From: an uncultured Oscillospiraceae bacterium
Lineage (GTDB): Bacteria; Bacillota; Clostridia; Oscillospirales; Acutalibacteraceae
Assembly: GCA_905198295.1 (NCBI GenBank)
Contig: CAJKBW010000045.1
Location: 1-24,514 of the forward strand
DNA length: 24,514 nt
Direction: 5' to 3'
A model generated the notes under the pieces. It was not told where the DNA came from, ran no database searches, and was given only the letters and a program-made list of their open reading frames with translations. The position numbers and the translations under genes were made by a program. The stretch's first letter is position 1. Every line of letters starts with the position of its first letter. Below are positions 7,799 through 16,391 of this stretch, one piece after another.

Positions 7799-8605
7799 CT
7801 ATTCGGCCGAAATCAGTCCCATCGCCTGCGCGATTTCAACGTTGGTTTCCAGCACGTTGACCTTGTTCTCACCGAAAGCGCCCAGGATCTTACCGCTGGT
7901 GTGCCGTTCGATAATCGCCCGTACCTCCTCTTCGCTCAGGCCGGACGCCTCAGCAATGCGGGGCACCTGCACTTCAGCGGAGGCCGGCGAGATGTGCGGA
8001 TCCAAACCGGAACCGGAAGCAGTCAGCAGATCAGTGGGAATATCCTCCCGTTTGACCTCCGGATTTTTCGCCAGAAACGCTTCGATATCTGCTTCCACCC
8101 GTTCGGTCAGCGCTTCGTTGGACGGCGCATAGTTGGCCGAACCGGAGCTCAGTCCGGCGAACCGCGTATCGGTCGCCTCCTCGGGAGTGTCGATATCCTG
8201 GTAGAACACCTGATTCCCGTCCTCGTCAAAGGTGTCGTAATGCGCCTTGACGACATTGCCGTCCGCATCCTCTTCATCCACAATGAAGAGGATCTGCTGG
8301 CCGGCGTCATCCTCCATCACATAGTGCTGGGTCCCGTCCTTATCTTCAACGTAAACATTGTAATGGTACTGGGACGGACGGCTCCACAGATAGTAATCTT
8401 TAGTGAACGACTGACCGACGTTTTTGGCACCGAGCGTCATGTCCCCCACCTCTACAAGGCTACCCTTGGCCTGGCTGGGGAAAATCAGGGCGGACAGCCC
8501 GCTGAGCAACGCAGGGAACAGCAGCCCGCAGATGAGCATCAGGACGAGTGTCACCACAACCGCCTGTCTGGCGTTGTGCAGAAGACCTTTTACAGAGGCT
8601 TTCAT
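7799..8605 (-). CDS. kdpC: Potassium-transporting ATPase subunit C, with an insertion
   Basis: KdpC is the single-span subunit of the high-affinity potassium P-type ATPase KdpFABC and stabilises the complex. One N-terminal membrane segment (about 16-42) is followed by the family motifs LWSRPSQ (73-79), NYAPSNEAL (158-166), TASGSGLDPHISP (195-207), QVPRIA, and GENKVNVLETN near the end. At 268 residues it is about 70 longer than the usual length of around 190. The excess is one acidic insertion between LWSRPSQ and the SSGSANYAPSN stretch (about 80-148), rich in Asp, Glu and Tyr. The start ATG lies 20 bases downstream of the kdpB stop. Confidence 0.95.
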   Translation of the reverse strand: MKASVKGLLHNARQAVVVTLVLMLICGLLFPALLSGLSALIFPSQAKGSLVEVGDMTLGAKNVGQSFTKDYYLWSRPSQYHYNVYVEDKDGTQHYVMEDDAGQQILFIVDEEDADGNVVKAHYDTFDEDGNQVFYQDIDTPEEATDTRFAGLSSGSANYAPSNEALTERVEADIEAFLAKNPEVKREDIPTDLLTASGSGLDPHISPASAEVQVPRIAEASGLSEEEVRAIIERHTSGKILGAFGENKVNVLETNVEIAQAMGLISAE

Positions 8606-8624
8606 AATGGGTCAATCTCCTTCC

Positions 8625-10685
8625 TTAAAGACCAAGCCCGATCAGCTGCAGCAGTGGATGAATGAGCAGATCGATCAGCTTGATACCGATAAATGGGGTA
8701 ATGATACCGCCCAAGCCGAAGATCAGCATATTGCGGGCGAGCGTTTTGCCGGACGACATCGGGCGGTATTTGACGCCCTTCATTGCCAGCGGAATCAGGC
8801 ACGGGATGATGATCGCGTTGAAGATCAGCGCGGAGAGAATCGCGCTGTACGGCGAAGCCAGATGCATAATGTTCAGCACGCCCAGCTGCGGAATTGCCAT
8901 CATAAACATGGCCGGGATGATAGCGAAGTATTTCGCAATATCGTTGGCAATCGAGAAGGTGGTCAGGCTTCCGCGGGTGATGAGCAGCTGTTTGCCGATC
9001 TCCACCACCTCAAGGATCTTGGTCGGATCGGAATCCAGGTCCACCATATTGGCGGCTTCTTTGGCCGCAGTGGTGCCGCTGTTCATTGCCAGGCCAACGT
9101 TGGCCTGCGCCAGCGCAGGCGCGTCATTGGTACCGTCGCCGGTCATGGCCACAATCTTGCCCTCGGCCTGTTCTTTCTTGATCACGTCGATTTTGTCCTC
9201 CGGCTTGCACTCCGCGATGAATCCATCCACACCGGCCTCCTTCGCGATGGTCGCAGCGGTCAGCGGATTGTCGCCGGTGCACATGATGGTCTTAATGCCG
9301 ATGGCACGCAGCCGCTCGAAACGTTCAACCATGCCGGGCTTCACGGTATCTTTCAGATAGATAACGCCGAGAATACGGTCGTTTTCGCAGACCACCAGCG
9401 GAGTACCGCCGAGGCCGGCGACCTTATCGACCTGCTCGCGCAGGTCAGCCGGAATTTTGCCGCCGAGCTCCTTGACGTACAGCTCGATAGCTTCCGCCGC
9501 GCCCTTGCGGATCTTCGTCCCATCCGGGAGATCGACGCCGCTCATGCGGGTCTGCGCGGTGAATTCGATAAAGTCCGAACCGGCCGTTTCCTCGCTGGTA
9601 TCGCCCATGCGGCGGGCCAGCTCCAGCGTGGATTTGCCTTCCGGCGTCTCATCGTGCAGACTGGTAAGCGCCGCACAGCGCACAAGCTCGCTGCGGTTTG
9701 CGCCGCCAACCGGATAAAAGTCTGCCGCCAGCCGGTTGCCGTAGGTGATGGTACCGGTCTTGTCGAGGATCATGGTGTCTACGTCGCCGCAGGCTTCCAC
9801 CGCCTTGCCGGACATGGCAATAACGTTGAAGCGGGTAACGCGGTCCATACCGGCGATGCCGATGGCGGACAGCAGGCCGCCGATGGTGGTCGGGATCAGG
9901 CAGACCGCCAGGGCAATCAGCGTCGAGGTCTGCAGCTGCACGCCGGAATAGATGCCGATCGGATACAGGGTCACAATCACGATCATAAAAATGATGGTCA
10001 GCGATACCAGCAGGGTATTCAGTGCAATTTCGTTCGGGGTCTTTTTGCGGGAAGCGCCCTCGACCAGCGCAATCATGCGGTCCAGAAAGCTGTTGCCCGG
10101 ATCGGAAGTGATGCGCACCTTCAGCCAGTCGGATACAACGGTGGTGCCGCCGGTGACCGAGCAGAAGTCGCCGCCCGATTCACGAACCACCGGTGCGGAT
10201 TCACCGGTGATGGCGGATTCATCCACCGAAGCGATGCCCTCAATAACCTCGCCGTCACCAGGAATGATCTCCCCCGCGGACACGATCACGACGTCGCCCT
10301 TTTTCAGTTCACTCGAAAGGATTTCCTTTTCGGAGCCGTCCTCCTGCAGCAGACGCGCTTTGGTGTCTTTCTGGGTTTTCTTCAGGCTGGCCGCCTGCGC
10401 TTTGCCGCGGCCTTCAGCGACCGACTCGGCAAAGTTGGCAAACAGCACCGTGATAAACAGAATCACGCACACGATGATGTTGTAGGTCCGCAGGTTGCTC
10501 GCCGCGGCATCGCCAAACAGGGTCGGGAAAATGGAGAGGATCAGGGTAATGACAAACTCGACCTCTACCACGAACATCACCGGGTTTTTCATCATATACC
10601 GGGGATTCAATTTTACAAAGGAGCCGATGACCGCCTGACGGAAAATCTCCGGCGTAATCAGCTTCTGATTGCGTTTTTTACTCAT
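8625..10685 (-). CDS. kdpB: Potassium-transporting ATPase ATP-binding subunit
   Basis: KdpB is the P-type ATPase catalytic subunit, coupling ATP hydrolysis to potassium import through KdpA. Visible motifs are the phosphorylation site DKTGT with D308, the actuator loop TGES (160-163), the membrane motif CLIPTTIGG (262-270), the KGAAEA nucleotide-binding region, MCTGDNPLTA, and the hinge motif MTGDGTNDAPAL. The 686-residue length is normal for the family. The Ser of TGES corresponds to the site of inhibitory phosphorylation known in E. coli KdpB, so that control could exist here. AAGGAGG precedes the ATG at 10685, and kdpA ends 15 bases upstream. Confidence 0.98.
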   Translation of the reverse strand: MSKKRNQKLITPEIFRQAVIGSFVKLNPRYMMKNPVMFVVEVEFVITLILSIFPTLFGDAAASNLRTYNIIVCVILFITVLFANFAESVAEGRGKAQAASLKKTQKDTKARLLQEDGSEKEILSSELKKGDVVIVSAGEIIPGDGEVIEGIASVDESAITGESAPVVRESGGDFCSVTGGTTVVSDWLKVRITSDPGNSFLDRMIALVEGASRKKTPNEIALNTLLVSLTIIFMIVIVTLYPIGIYSGVQLQTSTLIALAVCLIPTTIGGLLSAIGIAGMDRVTRFNVIAMSGKAVEACGDVDTMILDKTGTITYGNRLAADFYPVGGANRSELVRCAALTSLHDETPEGKSTLELARRMGDTSEETAGSDFIEFTAQTRMSGVDLPDGTKIRKGAAEAIELYVKELGGKIPADLREQVDKVAGLGGTPLVVCENDRILGVIYLKDTVKPGMVERFERLRAIGIKTIMCTGDNPLTAATIAKEAGVDGFIAECKPEDKIDVIKKEQAEGKIVAMTGDGTNDAPALAQANVGLAMNSGTTAAKEAANMVDLDSDPTKILEVVEIGKQLLITRGSLTTFSIANDIAKYFAIIPAMFMMAIPQLGVLNIMHLASPYSAILSALIFNAIIIPCLIPLAMKGVKYRPMSSGKTLARNMLIFGLGGIITPFIGIKLIDLLIHPLLQLIGLGL

Positions 10686-10700
10686 TTCCTTGGTTCCTCC

Positions 10701-12464
10701 TTACGCCCAGAGGGTGAGATGCTCTGCAATCGGTCCGAGAGCCAGCACCGGGAAGAAGGTCAGCGCCGCAAAAATGTACACGACAAAGACGAGGATCACG
10801 GCAAACGACGCGGTATCGGTATGCAGGGTGCCCACCGAATCATTGACAAAACGCTTCTTCATCAGCGAACCGGCGATCGCCAGCTGGATGACAATGGACA
10901 GATACCGTCCAAAGAACATCGCAAGACCGGTTGTGACGTTCCAGAACAGCGTATTGTCGGCCAGCCCCTCGAAGCCGGAACCGTTGTTGGCGGCAGACGA
11001 GGAATACTCATACAGCACCTGCGACAACCCGTGGAAACCGGGATTGGTAATACCTTCGAGGCCCGCCTGCGTAGCCACAGCAATAGCGGAGAAGGTCAGA
11101 ATCAGGAACGGATGAATGATGATGCACAGTGCGGTGAGCTTCATCTCCCGCCCTTCGATCTTCTTGCCGAGATATTCCGGCGTACGCCCGATCATCAGGC
11201 CGCAGATAAACACCGCCAGAATGGCGTACATGATCATGTTCATCAGACCGACGCCCTTGCCGCCGAACACGACGTTGAGCATCATGTGCAGCAGCGGGAT
11301 CATGCCGCCGAGCGGGGTCAGGGTGTCGTGCATATTGTTGACCGTACCGGTAGTGAACGAGGTGGTGGTGGTGGTGAACATGGCGGACTGCGCAATGCCG
11401 AAGCGTACCTCCTTGCCCTCCATGCTGCCCATCGACTGACTAAGCCCAATTTCTTCAAGCGCGGGATTGCCCTGCGTCTCTGCCCAATAGCAGACACCCA
11501 GGCCGATGAGGAAGATAATACCCATCGCTGCAAAGATGGTGCGGCCCTCGCGGCCGTACATCCACACGGTAAGGCTCTTGCGGATGCCGCTCTTGCCGGC
11601 AAGCTCCGCTTCCTCATCCTTGTGCATGTCGCGTTTGCGGTCGCGCACCATTTTGCCGAAGGTGATCACGCACGCGCCCGGCAGCAGCATCATCGAATAC
11701 AGCTCGATGAGGTTGGAAAGGATGGTCGGGTTTTCAATCGGGGTGGACGAGTTCGCGCCAAGGAAGCCGCCGCCGTTGGTACCGAGGTGCTTGATGATCT
11801 CAAGCGCCGCTACCGGGCCCATCGCGATGATCTGCTTGGCACCCTCGAGCGTATCCACGACCACATTCCCGGTGAAGTTCTGGGGCACCCCCTGCCACAC
11901 CAGCAGCATGCCGCCAACAAGCGAAAATGGGAGCAGCACACGGGTGGTGATGCGCACCAGATCGACAAAGAAGTTGCCCACATTATCCTTGGATTTGCCG
12001 GCCAGCCCGCGGATGAACGCGATGCATGCGGCATAGCCGCTGGCCGCCGAGACGAACATCATAAAGGTGATGACCAGCATCTGGGAGAGATAGGAAAGTC
12101 CAGACTCGCCAGAATAGTGCTGAAGGTTAGTGTTGGTCATGAAACTGATAATCGTATTGAAGGACAGGGATTCCTCCATGTTCCCGATCCCGTTTGGGTT
12201 CAGAAAACCGATGCTCTGAATCCGCAGAATGATGTAACCGACTAAAATCATCACGGCGTTGGTGCCCAGAAGGGCCAGCGCGTATGTTTTCCAGTTCATG
12301 CCCTTGTCCGATTTGATCCCGCTGACCTTGTAGATCACGTTGTCCACGCGGTTGAAAACCGGATCGGCAAAAGTACGTTTTCCAGCGGCAATATGGTAGA
12401 CATAAACACCCACCGGCACGACCATTATCAGGTACAGGATAATGGTCAGAATAAGCTGCACCAT
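10701..12464 (-). CDS. kdpA: Potassium-transporting ATPase potassium-binding subunit
   Basis: KdpA forms the potassium-selective pore of the Kdp pump and is related to Trk/Ktr-type channels. Selectivity-loop segments typical of the family are visible: NTNLQHYSGE (111-120), GTNGGGFLGANS (228-239), the GKGVGLMNM loop and NNGSGFEG. About ten membrane spans are present. I chose ATG at 12464 (MVQLILTII, 587 aa), which has a GGGGG ribosome binding site and the normal family N-terminus. A longer frame reaching 12527 runs over the end of kdpF and is not needed. It lies 19 bases after kdpF and is followed by kdpB. Confidence 0.97.
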   Translation of the reverse strand: MVQLILTIILYLIMVVPVGVYVYHIAAGKRTFADPVFNRVDNVIYKVSGIKSDKGMNWKTYALALLGTNAVMILVGYIILRIQSIGFLNPNGIGNMEESLSFNTIISFMTNTNLQHYSGESGLSYLSQMLVITFMMFVSAASGYAACIAFIRGLAGKSKDNVGNFFVDLVRITTRVLLPFSLVGGMLLVWQGVPQNFTGNVVVDTLEGAKQIIAMGPVAALEIIKHLGTNGGGFLGANSSTPIENPTILSNLIELYSMMLLPGACVITFGKMVRDRKRDMHKDEEAELAGKSGIRKSLTVWMYGREGRTIFAAMGIIFLIGLGVCYWAETQGNPALEEIGLSQSMGSMEGKEVRFGIAQSAMFTTTTTSFTTGTVNNMHDTLTPLGGMIPLLHMMLNVVFGGKGVGLMNMIMYAILAVFICGLMIGRTPEYLGKKIEGREMKLTALCIIIHPFLILTFSAIAVATQAGLEGITNPGFHGLSQVLYEYSSSAANNGSGFEGLADNTLFWNVTTGLAMFFGRYLSIVIQLAIAGSLMKKRFVNDSVGTLHTDTASFAVILVFVVYIFAALTFFPVLALGPIAEHLTLWA

Positions 12465-12483
12465 AGCCAAATTTCCCCCTACA

Positions 12484-12561
12484 TCAGAATTTCTCCGGGT
12501 GTACCAGCGCGTAGACCAGGTAGACACCCATCAGCAGAACAACAGCGCCCAGAATAAGCAT
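12484..12561 (-). CDS. kdpF: KdpF, small stabilising subunit of the Kdp pump
   Basis: This 25-residue single-span peptide begins MLILGAVVLLMGVYLVYALV and ends HPEKF. The YLVYALVHPEKF end is the hallmark of KdpF, the small lipid-like subunit that stabilises KdpABC in the membrane. AAAGGAGGA lies 9 bases before the ATG at 12561. It sits directly upstream of kdpA, the canonical position. Confidence 0.95.
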   Translation of the reverse strand: MLILGAVVLLMGVYLVYALVHPEKF

Positions 12562-12574
12562 CGTGCTTCCTCCT

Positions 12575-12673
12575 TTATTCCTGTGAATCCACCTGCTTGC
12601 GGCACCAGTACACCAACAAGCCCACAAGCCCAACGCTGACAGCCAGGATACCCAGCATCAGTAAATCCATCAT
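12575..12673 (-). CDS. 32-aa membrane peptide opening the kdp operon
   Basis: This frame (MMDLLMLGILAVSVGLVGLL, then VYWCRKQVDSQE) encodes one membrane span followed by a short polar tail. A strong AAGGAGGAGA ribosome binding site precedes it, and two adjacent ATGs (12673 or 12670) could start it. It is the first gene after the kdp promoter and ends 13 bases before the kdpF start. Short single-span peptides just before kdpF occur in kdp operons of other bacteria, and the DLL-hydrophobic-RxC/CRK pattern looks like one of these. A function is not established to my knowledge. Position suggests an extra small subunit or assembly factor of the pump. Confidence 0.82.
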   Translation of the reverse strand: MMDLLMLGILAVSVGLVGLLVYWCRKQVDSQE

Positions 12674-12709
12674 TGTCTTTCTCCTCCTTGTTCTGTAAAA
12701 TCCTTACTC

Positions 12710-12773
12710 ATTGTAGCAAGTTTGCCATGAAAGTGCTCTTAGGCTTTTGGCGATGGCGTTAAAATTGTATTAA
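12710..12773 (-). promoter_or_regulatory. kdp pump operon promoter with KdpE-like box
   Basis: On the minus strand the extended -10 TGC-TACAAT (12710-12715) gives a leader of about 30 bases before the first small gene. No -35 match is visible. The box TTAATACAATTTTAAC (12758-12773) contains two TTAA half-sites 11 bp apart and ends exactly 42 bases before the -10. A further TTAAC lies just upstream (to 12782). The layout suggests activation by an OmpR-family regulator, most simply KdpE encoded next door. The leader is too short for a riboswitch. Confidence 0.75.
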
Positions 12774-12790
12774 CGTTGTTAAGACGAAGT

Positions 12791-12834
12791 GAAAAAGAGC
12801 CGGCCCGCGGTTTTCACCGTGGGCCGGCTCTTTT
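12791..12834 (-). terminator. Terminator between kdpDE and the kdp pump operon
   Basis: A 10-bp GAGCCGGCCC / GGGCCGGCTC stem (12797-12806 with 12821-12830) has further pairing in the loop. It is followed by TTTTT on the minus strand and TTTT on the plus strand. It ends the kdpDE transcript 15 bases after the kdpE stop, so the pump operon needs its own promoter. Confidence 0.92.
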
Positions 12835-12848
12835 CTGCCGTAAACCCT

Positions 12849-13544
12849 TTACTGCTTGATCATGCGATAGCCGACGCCGATATGCGTCTGGATATACTGC
12901 GGTGAGGAGGAATCCTGCTCGATCTTTTTGCGCAACGTTGCCATAAAGACCCGCAGTGACGGAATATCCGATTCCAGCTCGCTGCCCCACACCTCCCGAA
13001 GGATGAAATTGTGGGTGAGCACCTTCCCCGTATTCTGTGCCAGCAGGCACAGCAGCTTGTATTCGATCGGGGTGAGGTGGATTTCGGTGTCACCGATGTA
13101 TACACAGCCGGCGGCATAGTCAATTTTCAGCCGGCCGTTGACATAAACACTGCTCTCCTCCCCCGCAGCGCCCTCCGTCTGGCTGCGGCGCAGCGCCACA
13201 CGCAGCCGGGCGAGAAACTCATCAATGCTGAACGGCTTGGTCAGATAGTCGTCGGCGCCGGCGTCGAGTGCATCCACCTTATCGCGGTCCTCGGTGCGCG
13301 CGCTGACCACGATGATCGGCATGCGGCTCCAGCCGCGGACTTTTTTGATAATCTCCACCCCTTCCATATCCGGCAGGCCGAGATCCAGGATAATGACGTC
13401 CGGATTGTAGGAAACCGCCTCCATCAGCGCGCTCGAACCGGTCTGCGCTGTGTGGTACTGATATTCCTGCGTATCCAGCGTGGTGCGGATCAGATTGCTG
13501 ATCGCGGGATCGTCCTCCACCACAAGAATTTTCGGTTTATACAT
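12849..13544 (-). CDS. kdpE: Response regulator of the Kdp system
   Basis: KdpE is an OmpR/PhoB-type response regulator that, phosphorylated by KdpD, activates the kdp pump genes. The receiver domain (about 1-118) has the acidic pair D11/D12, the phospho-acceptor D54 in ILDLGLPD, and a conserved Lys in YLTKPF. The winged-helix DNA-binding domain (about 130-231) ends in the recognition-helix region (RVFMATLRKKIEQD) and a GVGYRM hairpin. The start ATG at 13544 overlaps the end of kdpD by 8 bases, so translation is coupled. Proteins of this type bind direct repeats spaced one DNA turn apart, matching the boxes found upstream of four transcripts in this window. Confidence 0.95.
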   Translation of the reverse strand: MYKPKILVVEDDPAISNLIRTTLDTQEYQYHTAQTGSSALMEAVSYNPDVIILDLGLPDMEGVEIIKKVRGWSRMPIIVVSARTEDRDKVDALDAGADDYLTKPFSIDEFLARLRVALRRSQTEGAAGEESSVYVNGRLKIDYAAGCVYIGDTEIHLTPIEYKLLCLLAQNTGKVLTHNFILREVWGSELESDIPSLRVFMATLRKKIEQDSSSPQYIQTHIGVGYRMIKQ

Positions 13545-16239
13545 CGGGCAGATTCACCTCTTCCAATGGTAATGTGAACGTAAAGATGGCGCCGTGAGGA
13601 TAATTGTCCGCCACCGCGATGGTGCCGCCGTGCGCGGTGATGATCAAGCGGCACAGGTTCAGCCCCAGGCCGAGCCCGCGCCGGTTGTCCGCCTTGCCCT
13701 GACTGACGGTGTAAAACATATCGAACAGATGCACCTTGGCCTCATCCGGTATGCCCGGCCCGTCGTCGGCAATGCTGACAGCAACCATATTATCCTGCTT
13801 CTGCGCGCGCAGCACAATATGGGAGCCTTCCGGCGTGTATTTGACCGCGTTGTTGACGATGTTGATGATCACCTGTATGATCAGGCGGACATCCATTTTC
13901 GCCATCAACAGGTCGTCGGGCAGCTCCACGGCGATGTAATGTTCCTTCGCCTGCCGGTCCAGATGGGAAAGCGCCTCCCGGAATACGTCGTCGAGCAGCT
14001 GAGCATTCATCTTCAGCTGCATGGTTCCGTTTTCGATGCGGGTGATGGACAACAGATTTTCGGTCAGGTTGACCAGCCACATCGAATCGTCGTAGATCGC
14101 GCGGTACAACTCCTGCTTTTTCTCTTCTTCGAGCACAATGCTCTTTTCCATCAGCACGCCAGCGTTGCCGCTGATGCTCGTCAGCGGGGTACGCAGGTCG
14201 TGGGAAATGGCGCGCAGCAGGTTGGAGCGCAGCCGCTCCTGCTGGGTTTCCATTTCAATGGCCACCTTTTCCGCGCGCAGCCGCCGCCTTTCCAGAATCA
14301 GCCCGCATTCATTGAGAATGGCGATCATCAGGTTTTTCTCAAAAACCTCCAGCGCGGGGTAATACTTAGCCGGGATGCCCACAATTCCCATCACCCCCTG
14401 TATGCCGCGTACCGCCAGATAAAGGTTCTGTGCGTGGGCAAGCGTATCGGTGGTGGCTCCTGCCCGCTTATTGTTTTTGACCACCCAGTCGGCGACGCCG
14501 CGTTCTTCGTTGGTCATGGAGGCGAGGATATCCTTTGCCTGCTCAGGCGGTGTCACACCGAACGACAGCTCTCCCTTCCCTTTGGCGAGCGCATACAGGA
14601 TCGGGCGTTCGAGCAGCCGACTGAGCTGCTGTGCAGCAAGCGCCAGAATCTCCTGCTCGTCTCGACCCTGCTGCAGCTTCTGACTGCTGTTCATCAGCAG
14701 CTCGGTGTAATAGGCTTTCTGCGCCGACTGCCGGGCCTGTTTTTTCACCCGTGTAGCGAGGGTGCTGGCAATCACGCTTGCTGCGAGCATAATCAGGAAG
14801 GTGACCGGATAATCGGGATCAACCGCCTGCAGGGTGAAGCGCGGGACTGTAAAGAAAAAGTTGAACGCCAGCACGCTCAACAGCGAGGCGAAAGCCCCGT
14901 ATAGATGTCCCCGCGTCCAGATGGCGGTCACCAGAACGCCGAGGATATAAATCATAATGATGTTGGCATCCCGCAGCCCGGCGACAAAAAAGGCGTAACC
15001 CATCAGCGTGGCCAGCACAGTCACCATCAGGGTTTTCCCCAAATCTTTCCAGCTGAACCAGGGCTCCTCACTGTGCGGGATAGCCAGCCGCCGCTTATAC
15101 AGCGGCTGGCTATCAGGGATGATGTAGATATCCATACTGCCGGCCAGCTCGGTAAGCCGGTCGGCCAGACTTTTGTGCCCCAAAAACGGGTTGTGGCGAT
15201 GGTTGGTACGTCCCAGCACAATCTTGGTCACCCCGCTGATCCGGGCGTATTCGGCAATCTGCACCGCCGGATCCTCACCGTAAACCGTGGAAATCTGCGC
15301 GCCCATCTGCTCGGCAAGCCGGAGGTTGTCCCGCAATCGTTTTAGGTTTTCGCCCTTGAGCTCCTTAGTCTGCGGCGTCTCGACAAAAAGCGCCGTAAAA
15401 CCGCTGTGGAAGGCCTCTGCCATGCGGGCGGCCGTGCGGATCACCTTGGCGTTGGACGGCGCACTGGACAGACAGATGAGGATATGCTCTCCCGCTCGGG
15501 CCGCCGCTTCGTTTCCTTTTTTCTGTGCCGATCGACTGAGCCGGTCGGCCGTGCGCCGCAGGGCAATTTCCCGCAGTGCCGCCAGATTTTCCAGCGAAAA
15601 GAAATGGTCGAGCGCCCGCTGTGCCTGTCCCTCGCGGTATACCTTGCCGGTTTGCAGCCGGTTGATCAGGTCGGCAGGCTCGATATCCACCAGTTCCACC
15701 TGATCGGCGGAATCAAAGACCCGGTCCGGCACCCGCTCGCTCACCGCCACCTTGGTGATCGAGGCCACCAGATCGTTGAGTGACTCGAGATGCTGAACGT
15801 TAACGGTGGTGTATACGTTGATGCCCGCGCGCAGCAGCTCCTCAATATCCTGATAGCGCTTGGCATGACGGCAGCCGGCCGCATTGCTGTGCGCCAGCTC
15901 GTCCACCAGAATCAGCTCCGGCCGGCGGGTCAGCGCTGCATCCAGATCAAATTCCTTCAGGGTGACGCCCTTGTATTCCACCTCCCGGCATGGCAGCTGC
16001 TCGAGTCCGTCGAGCAGCGCGAGCGTGTCCGGACGGATATGGCGCTCCACATAGCCGACCACCACATCCACACCGTTCCGCTTGGCCTGATGCGCCGCCT
16101 CCAGCATGGTATAGGTCTTTCCCACCCCGGCAGCGTACCCGAAAAAGATTTTCAGCTTACCGCAGCGCTCCTGCTCCTGCTGCTTGTGCAGGGTGTGCAG
16201 CAGATTCTGCGGATCCGGCCGTTGTTCTCCGGCGGTCAT
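13537..16239 (-). CDS. kdpD: Potassium/turgor sensor histidine kinase
   Basis: KdpD senses potassium limitation and phosphorylates KdpE. From the ATG at 16239 it has 900 residues, the usual length. The N-terminal KdpD domain carries Walker A GYAAGVGKT (34-42) and LVDELAHSN (111-119). A universal-stress-like domain (about 251-375) contains SSAPSN and FTALFVET. Four membrane spans follow (about 403-495), then a GAF-like region (about 520-650), a HisKA domain with H680 in ISHDLRTPL, and an HATPase domain with N-box NIVNNAVKYTPEG, DDGPGIP and GLGLGL. I chose 16239 because GAGGTG lies 6 bases upstream; an in-frame frame reaching 16401 runs over the promoter. The FTALF stretch partly resembles the cyclic-di-AMP-binding SxS-X20-FTAxY motif described for staphylococcal KdpD, but the match is not exact. 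Confidence 0.97.
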   Translation of the reverse strand: MTAGEQRPDPQNLLHTLHKQQEQERCGKLKIFFGYAAGVGKTYTMLEAAHQAKRNGVDVVVGYVERHIRPDTLALLDGLEQLPCREVEYKGVTLKEFDLDAALTRRPELILVDELAHSNAAGCRHAKRYQDIEELLRAGINVYTTVNVQHLESLNDLVASITKVAVSERVPDRVFDSADQVELVDIEPADLINRLQTGKVYREGQAQRALDHFFSLENLAALREIALRRTADRLSRSAQKKGNEAAARAGEHILICLSSAPSNAKVIRTAARMAEAFHSGFTALFVETPQTKELKGENLKRLRDNLRLAEQMGAQISTVYGEDPAVQIAEYARISGVTKIVLGRTNHRHNPFLGHKSLADRLTELAGSMDIYIIPDSQPLYKRRLAIPHSEEPWFSWKDLGKTLMVTVLATLMGYAFFVAGLRDANIIMIYILGVLVTAIWTRGHLYGAFASLLSVLAFNFFFTVPRFTLQAVDPDYPVTFLIMLAASVIASTLATRVKKQARQSAQKAYYTELLMNSSQKLQQGRDEQEILALAAQQLSRLLERPILYALAKGKGELSFGVTPPEQAKDILASMTNEERGVADWVVKNNKRAGATTDTLAHAQNLYLAVRGIQGVMGIVGIPAKYYPALEVFEKNLMIAILNECGLILERRRLRAEKVAIEMETQQERLRSNLLRAISHDLRTPLTSISGNAGVLMEKSIVLEEEKKQELYRAIYDDSMWLVNLTENLLSITRIENGTMQLKMNAQLLDDVFREALSHLDRQAKEHYIAVELPDDLLMAKMDVRLIIQVIINIVNNAVKYTPEGSHIVLRAQKQDNMVAVSIADDGPGIPDEAKVHLFDMFYTVSQGKADNRRGLGLGLNLCRLIITAHGGTIAVADNYPHGAIFTFTLPLEEVNLPDV

Positions 16240-16294
16240 TTCCCTCACCTCAAATCCCATCATGCAAACAGCAGTGAATTCTCTCAACAGCAAT

Positions 16295-16358
16295 ATTATA
16301 GCAGAAAACAGCTTTCCGTTGTGTAAAAAACACCGCTCATACATTAAGATTGCATAAA
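16295..16358 (-). promoter_or_regulatory. kdpDE promoter with KdpE-like box
   Basis: On the minus strand the extended -10 TGC-TATAAT (16295-16300) lies about 56 bases before the kdpD start codon. There is no recognisable -35. The box TTTATGCAATCTTAAT (16343-16358) ends exactly 42 bases before the -10, as in the pump operon promoter. It probably serves autoregulation by KdpE. Confidence 0.7.
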
Positions 16359-16391
16359 GATTCCTAGTTAGCTTTCCCCATGAATACTGTC

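Noticed and set aside
8424..12245. A 1273-codon open frame on the plus strand opposite kdpABC
   Set aside because: It lies antisense to three intact, clearly recognised genes. The translation is low-complexity, rich in His, Arg, Gln and Gly, without domains. Long antisense frames are expected from the GC-rich codon usage.
12465..12527. Longer N-terminus for kdpA
   Set aside because: The extra residues overlap the end of kdpF in another frame, lack a ribosome binding site and do not resemble the family.
12674..12790. Cyclic-di-AMP (ydaO-type) riboswitch before the kdp operon
   Set aside because: The predicted leader is about 30 bases, and a terminator of the preceding operon occupies the upstream part. 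There is no room for the aptamer.
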